64,000 nt of DNA. Source: Ruminococcaceae bacterium UBA5406 (GTDB taxonomy: Bacteria > Bacillota > Clostridia > Oscillospirales > Acutalibacteraceae). Location of the stretch: positions 186,001 to 250,000 of the forward strand of contig DHNW01000032.1 of NCBI GenBank assembly GCA_002407675.1, written 5' to 3'. The number at the start of each line of letters is the position of its first letter. Position 1 is the first letter of the stretch. The notes beneath the pieces are model-generated. The model was given only the letters and a program-made list of their open reading frames with translations, was not told where the DNA came from and did not search any database. Shown here in pieces: positions 60,348 to 64,000 of the stretch. Both the position numbers and the translations under genes were made by a program.

Positions 60348-60651
60348 TTTGATCCACTGTGTACGTGTTCTATTTTACAGCTTTTCTTCCATGAAAAATC
60401 AATTGTCATTTCAGAGCTTTTATGAATTTTACTCGAAAAATTTGAGCTGCGGGTCCTTCAGGGAAACGCATTTCCGCCGGACTACCGTTTCTTCCGGCGG
60501 CGGGCGAAAGCCCGCTGTCAATACAAACAATATGCTGGCCTACCCGAAAGGGTAGTGAGCGTACCCAACCCCGCAAATGCTCCCTTGCTTTTCCGCTCCC
60601 CTTGGGTTACAATGAGAGCAACCAATTTTTGAAACCGCTTCGGTTTCATGA
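60348..60651. other. Gene-free scar between the ADH relic and the accessory genes
   Basis: About 300 bp without a supportable gene. It contains several small dyads, for example GCGGGC-GAAA-GCCCGC (about 60501-60516), a CTACCC-GAAA-GGGTAG dyad (about 60541-60556), and GAAACCG-CTT-CGGTTTC (60631-60647). The texture resembles a non-coding junction of a mobile element, but I could not identify ends or direct repeats. Confidence 0.4.
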
Positions 60652-60690
60652 GCCGTCATTCCATTGCCGTGGAGTGGCGGCTTTTGCTAT
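60652..60690 (+). terminator. Terminator-like hairpin
   Basis: GCCGTCATTCCA and TGGAGTGGCGGC pair with one mismatch and are followed by TTTTGC on the plus strand. On the minus strand it lies directly after the seven-codon ORF. Confidence 0.55.
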
Positions 60691-60710
60691 ATTGCAGTCA
60701 TAGGCATCAT
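60687..60710 (-). CDS. Seven-codon ORF with strong ribosome site (leader peptide or truncated gene)
   Basis: Read leftward, AAGAGGAG is followed at once by ATGATGCCTATGACTGCAATATAG (MMPMTAI, best initiated at the second or third ATG). It lies downstream of a TTGACA/TACTAT promoter and an inverted repeat, and is followed by a hairpin. Either it is a leader peptide or the stub of a regulator removed by recombination. Coding status is unproven. Confidence 0.3.
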   Translation of the reverse strand: MMPMTAI

Positions 60711-60720
60711 CTCCTCTTGA

Positions 60721-60795
60721 AACGACCAATTAATATAGCGTTTAATGATTGGTCTATAATTGTATAGTAGCAAAGCCTTGCAATCTTGTCAAGAC
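60721..60795 (-). promoter_or_regulatory. Leftward promoter and GACCAAT/ATTGGTC inverted repeat
   Basis: On the minus strand TTGACA and TACTAT are 17 bp apart (about 60767-60794). Immediately downstream, 7-bp arms GACCAAT and ATTGGTC (about 60724-60754) form a dyad with AT-rich inner extension, a typical repressor operator layout. Overlapping on the plus strand, TTGCAA and TATAAT spaced 17 bp apart (about 60778-60806) form the promoter of the DUF6076 gene. Confidence 0.6.
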
Positions 60796-60844
60796 TAATG
60801 TATAATAATTTTAGCATCAAGTCGTTCTGATGAGGTGGCAAAAA

Positions 60845-61798
60845 ATGCGTTACACATACAAAGTTTGGGTTGAAGATGGCAAAGAGCATTTTGAATATGG
60901 AAATGAACAGAAAAAGAAAAAAGACCTGCCCTTCGGGACAAGTCTGATGGAGCTGCTCTATTTGGATGTTTGGGCATATGGCGAGTTGTTTGACGGTATG
61001 GGTAAGTCGCTCATGGAACTGTATTCCTCTAAGGAACAGCAGTATGCGGAGGAAGTCTTGGCGACGCTGGACACGATAGCTCCCAAACACGTTTACTTTG
61101 AGCTGCTTCGTCTGGAATGGCGGGACAGGCTGGAACAGGCGAAGCGGCAGAATTATGAGAATATTGCCGGTCTGCTGCCCCGCAAGGAGCTGACACACAT
61201 TCCATCCAATATTCACACGATGCAGGAGCAGATTAATACACTTTTTGCCCATGTGCTGGATTTGGACACCAGCCCCAAGGAGCCGGTGCAGAAAAAGATG
61301 GTACGGTATTATAACTACCGTGGAGATGACCAACTGAATACTTTCCAGTTTCAGCCTCAGCCCATGAGCTTTGAGGTCATCGACCGAAAAACCTTTACTG
61401 AGGTGCTGTATCCGAAAAATATCTATGACATGATTGACTACTTCGTTCGGGAGTTTGTGAAGCAGGAACAGCCTGTGCGCATCTGCAAAAACTGCAATCG
61501 TTATTTTGCCCTCTCCGGACGTTCGGATGCGGAATACTGCAACCGTCCCATTGACGATAAGGGGCGTACTTGCAGAGATGTGGGGGCCATCAAAGTTTGG
61601 ACGGAAAAGCGCAAGGATGATGACGTTTTCAAGGTCTACCGCCGGGAGTATAAAAAGCGCTTTGGCTGGATTAGAGCGGGAAAGATTGAGCAGGAGGATT
61701 TTTACGCTTGGAGCGAAAAGGCCAGGGAGCAGAAGGCTAAATGTGATGCCGGGGAGATCAGCTTGCAGGAGTTTGTGAGGTGGCTCACAAATTCATAG
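60845..61798 (+). CDS. DUF6076-type zinc-motif protein, mobile-element associated
   Basis: The 317-aa protein has a mixed helical N-terminal region and, at about residues 215-250, a four-cysteine motif (RICKNCNRYFAL, then EYCNRP and RTCRDVG). A basic helical end follows (KRFGWIRAGKIEQEDFYAW). This matches the DUF6076 proteins that I associate with integrative elements of Clostridia; the match is from memory. Start MRYTYKVWV (60845) follows GAGGTGG. A zinc-binding DNA- or RNA-contact role is plausible but unproven. No integrase is in the window. Confidence 0.7.
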   Translation: MRYTYKVWVEDGKEHFEYGNEQKKKKDLPFGTSLMELLYLDVWAYGELFDGMGKSLMELYSSKEQQYAEEVLATLDTIAPKHVYFELLRLEWRDRLEQAKRQNYENIAGLLPRKELTHIPSNIHTMQEQINTLFAHVLDLDTSPKEPVQKKMVRYYNYRGDDQLNTFQFQPQPMSFEVIDRKTFTEVLYPKNIYDMIDYFVREFVKQEQPVRICKNCNRYFALSGRSDAEYCNRPIDDKGRTCRDVGAIKVWTEKRKDDDVFKVYRREYKKRFGWIRAGKIEQEDFYAWSEKAREQKAKCDAGEISLQEFVRWLTNS

Positions 61799-61842
61799 TA
61801 AATTAAATATCGTCATAAGCAGGAAGAAAGGAAGTGGAATAT

Positions 61843-63321
61843 TTGAATGTGATTATTTCGAAACTAAAAGAAGTACTGTATTCGGTTCTGCCGATTACTG
61901 TGATAGTATTGATCTTGCATTTTACGATATCTCCGCTTGATACCGTATTACTCATAAGGTTTCTCATTGGCGCAGTGTTTATTATTTTTGGCTTAACAGT
62001 TTTTTTAATTGGAGTGGACATTGGAATTACTCCGATTGGAAATCTCCTTGGGTCAACGATCGCAAAAACCAATAAAATATGGATCGTCGTTATTTTCGGA
62101 ATTATTCTTGGTTTTTTTATATCTGTTGCGGAACCCGACCTTCATATTTTGGCGGAACAGGTTAGTTCCGTCACATCAGGACTGATTTCAAAGTGGAGTA
62201 TTGTCGGTATTGTATCAGCCGGTATTTCTATAATGCTTTCAGTAGGACTCATGAAAATCGTTTATAACTTCCCGCTATATAAATTATTAACCATTCTTTA
62301 TGCGATTATTTTTGCGCTTGCGATATTTACAACCCCGGAGTTTTTAGCAATATCCTTTGACGCTTCGGGAGCGACAACAGGCGCTTTAACGGTCCCGTTT
62401 ATTTTATCGCTTGCCGTAGGCGTTTCAAAATTAAAGAAGGATAGTAAATCATCTGAAAAAGATAGCTTCGGATTGGTGTCAATTACTTCAACAGGCGCCA
62501 TAATTTCGGTAATGGTTATGAGTATCTTATCAAAGGCAGATGATATAACCGGTAATCTTACGCAAGAGGCGACGTCAACCTCAATACTTTATCCGTTTCT
62601 TCACGAATTTTCAAAGGTAGCTGTAGAAATAAGCCTGGCATTGCTTCCCATTATATTAATATTTATAATATTTCAAAAGACTTCATTCAAATTATCGACT
62701 CGAGCTGTTCGTAAAATCCTATTTGGCATATTGTTTACGTTTTTAGGCCTTGTTGTGTTTTTAGTCGGGGTTAATTCCGGCTTCATGGACGTGGGAAGTA
62801 CGATCGGTTATAATATAGCCTTATTGGATAACAAGGCTTACGTCATTCTTGTAGGGTTTATACTTGGCGTTGTTACGATACTTGCAGAACCGGCCGTGAA
62901 TGTACTAACCCATCAGATCGAAGATGTCACAAGCGGTTATGTAAGCAGAAAAGTTGTCATGGTTACGCTTTCCATCGGGGTCGGCATCGCTGTGGCGTTA
63001 TCCATCGTCAGAATTCTGATTCCGGAATTACAATTATGGCAGTATCTGCTTCCGGGATATGCGATTTCTGTTGCATTGATGTATTTCGTTCCCAAGCTCT
63101 TCGTGGGAATTGCCTTTGACTCAGGCGCAGTAGCCTCCGGTCCGATGACGGCTACTTTTATATTGGCATATGCGCAAGGAGCTGCCGAAGCTACGGAGGG
63201 GGCCAGCGTTTTGGTCGATGGGTTTGGAATTATCTCAATGGTTGCGATGACCCCGTTAATCGCCTTGCAATTGTTGGGTTTGTTTTATAAAGTTAAGACA
63301 AAAAAGTATGGGGAGGTGTAA
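61843..63321 (+). CDS. DUF1538 membrane protein (internally duplicated transporter-like)
   Basis: The 492-aa protein has two homologous halves, each with about six helices. The halves share VAEPDLHILAEQVSSVTSG versus LAEPAVNVLTHQIEDVTSG, and FDASGATTGALTVPFILSLA versus FDSGAVASGPMTATFILAYA. Such inverted or tandem repeats are typical of secondary transporters or channels. The start is best at TTG 61843 (AAGGAAG 7 nt upstream); GTG at 61834 is an alternative. The coding sequence is AT-rich, unlike the chromosome. A P-II-like gene follows after 5 bp, which suggests flux through this protein is gated by it. Confidence 0.85.
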   Translation: MNVIISKLKEVLYSVLPITVIVLILHFTISPLDTVLLIRFLIGAVFIIFGLTVFLIGVDIGITPIGNLLGSTIAKTNKIWIVVIFGIILGFFISVAEPDLHILAEQVSSVTSGLISKWSIVGIVSAGISIMLSVGLMKIVYNFPLYKLLTILYAIIFALAIFTTPEFLAISFDASGATTGALTVPFILSLAVGVSKLKKDSKSSEKDSFGLVSITSTGAIISVMVMSILSKADDITGNLTQEATSTSILYPFLHEFSKVAVEISLALLPIILIFIIFQKTSFKLSTRAVRKILFGILFTFLGLVVFLVGVNSGFMDVGSTIGYNIALLDNKAYVILVGFILGVVTILAEPAVNVLTHQIEDVTSGYVSRKVVMVTLSIGVGIAVALSIVRILIPELQLWQYLLPGYAISVALMYFVPKLFVGIAFDSGAVASGPMTATFILAYAQGAAEATEGASVLVDGFGIISMVAMTPLIALQLLGLFYKVKTKKYGEV

Positions 63322-63326
63322 ATCCT

Positions 63327-63995
63327 TTGAACAACGAAGTGAAGTTAACAGAATTAGAATTGATATGCGTTATCGTTGATTTTGGATATGGAAGCAAGGT
63401 GCTAAAACGAGCAAAACAATATGGGATAAAAGGCGGTACGGTGACGATAGGAAAAGGAACTGTAAGCAGCCGGATCCTAAATTTTATTGGGCTCTCTGAT
63501 ATTAGAAAAGAAATTTGCTTTATGTTGACGGATACGGCAACAGCGTGCCGTTCTCTTGAAGGACTTAATAAAGAATTTGATTTCAACAAGCCAAATCATG
63601 GCATTGCTTTTACAACTTCAGTTTGTAAGATTTTGGGGGCAAAAAGTTTACCGTGTGAAAGCTCGGATTATAAAAAGGGAGTGGAGAACACCATGTATCA
63701 TATGATAACAACCATTGTGGAAAGGGGGAAAGCCGAAGATGTTATTGATGCTGCAACCAAAGCAGGTTCAAAAGGAGGAACCATTATGGGGGCCAGAGGT
63801 TCCGGTATTCATGAAACCAGCAAGCTGTTCTCCATGGATATCGAACCTGAAAAGGAGATCGTTCTTATCTTATCGGAAACAGATATGACGGATGCAATTG
63901 TGTCGTCTATACGCACGCAGTTGAAAATAGACGATCCCGGGAAGGGAATAATTTACATTCAAAATGTCAATAAGGTCTATGGAATATACAAATAA
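63327..63995 (+). CDS. Tandem P-II-like regulatory protein
   Basis: The 222-aa protein has two P-II/GlnB-like domains. Domain 1 (about 8-110) has LELICVIVDFGYGSKVLKRA, KGGTVTIGKGT and NKPNHGIAFTTSV. Domain 2 (about 122-222) has MITTIVERGKAEDVIDAA, KGGTIMGARGSG and DDPGKGIIYIQNVNKVYG. The T-loop tyrosine region and the classic GDGKIF B-loop are not seen, so nucleotide binding may be altered. The start is TTG at 63327, with GGGAGGTG 8 nt upstream. Being paired with the DUF1538 membrane gene, it likely binds it in response to a small molecule. Ends 5 bp before the window edge. Confidence 0.82.
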   Translation: MNNEVKLTELELICVIVDFGYGSKVLKRAKQYGIKGGTVTIGKGTVSSRILNFIGLSDIRKEICFMLTDTATACRSLEGLNKEFDFNKPNHGIAFTTSVCKILGAKSLPCESSDYKKGVENTMYHMITTIVERGKAEDVIDAATKAGSKGGTIMGARGSGIHETSKLFSMDIEPEKEIVLILSETDMTDAIVSSIRTQLKIDDPGKGIIYIQNVNKVYGIYK

Positions 63996-64000
63996 ATAAA

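Noticed and set aside
60707..61333. A 208-codon minus-strand open frame across the DUF6076 promoter and 5' part
   Set aside because: It begins inside the DUF6076 coding region and crosses divergent promoters; no ribosome site.
1..64000. CRISPR arrays, insertion sequences with transposases, rRNA operons, prophage
   Set aside because: No regularly spaced repeats, transposase motifs, rRNA sequence or phage structural genes were seen on reading through both strands.

Overview
This window is a chromosomal segment of an anaerobic, spore-forming Clostridia, most likely of the Oscillospiraceae/Ruminococcaceae type. The taxon is an inference. It rests on spoVAC-spoVAD, a GerA-type germinant receptor operon, low-GC-type promoters with strong Shine-Dalgarno sites, frequent TTG starts, and gene bodies that look moderately GC-rich (about 50-57% by eye). 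Most of it is ordinary housekeeping and metabolism, packed with intrinsic terminators.

Layout. 1-4.9 kb (minus): a MetP/MetS-like amino-acid transporter pair cut by the left edge, a D-lactate-dehydrogenase-like enzyme, nitroreductase-Nudix, and a PadR/HAAS-domain pair. 5.0-6.5 kb: spoVAC-spoVAD with no spoVAE. 6.5-17.9 kb: phosphohexomutase, an ABC ATPase without permease, a small conserved protein, an InlB-repeat surface protein, a double-GNAT fusion, a yitT-pgl-dusB operon, and several hypothetical, zinc-motif and lipoprotein genes. 18.2-21.5 kb: Leloir operon galK-galT-galE, divergent from the germination operon gerA-gerC-small ORF-gerB (21.7-25.7 kb). 25.9-28.6 kb: secA. 29.2-38.8 kb: the full arginine set argG, argC, argJ, argB, argD and argF on the minus strand, interrupted by two plus-strand genes (a secreted repeat protein and an SSS symporter), with an ArgR box in front of argG. 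39-42 kb: flavin reductase, a membrane-anchored secreted protein, degV and tRNA-Arg(CCG). 42.2-49.6 kb: polA, an AT-rich PUA/EVE-like gene, an RlmA-like methyltransferase whose 5' end is also AT-rich, a GT-C glycosyltransferase, rimI, a small membrane protein and tsaD. 49.8-55.0 kb: GTP-type PEPCK, an NCS2 purine permease behind an attenuator-like leader, an SDR, and manA.

55.1-59.9 kb is a thiol/sulfur redox block. A four-module protein (CoA-disulfide-reductase-like, rhodanese, TusA, DsrE-like) is encoded downstream of ccdA and a TlpA/ResA-like thioredoxin on the minus strand, with a thioredoxin-reductase-like gene divergent. 60.0-64.0 kb is accessory. It holds a decayed iron-alcohol-dehydrogenase fragment, a gene-poor stretch with a leftward promoter, palindrome and seven-codon ORF, a DUF6076 gene of a type I associate with mobile elements, and an AT-rich two-gene unit: an internally duplicated DUF1538 membrane protein followed by an internally duplicated P-II-like protein.

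The least-explained candidates for a coherent system are the DUF1538/tandem-PII pair and the fused sulfur-relay operon. Functional calls come from reading protein motifs and gene order only; no database search was run.
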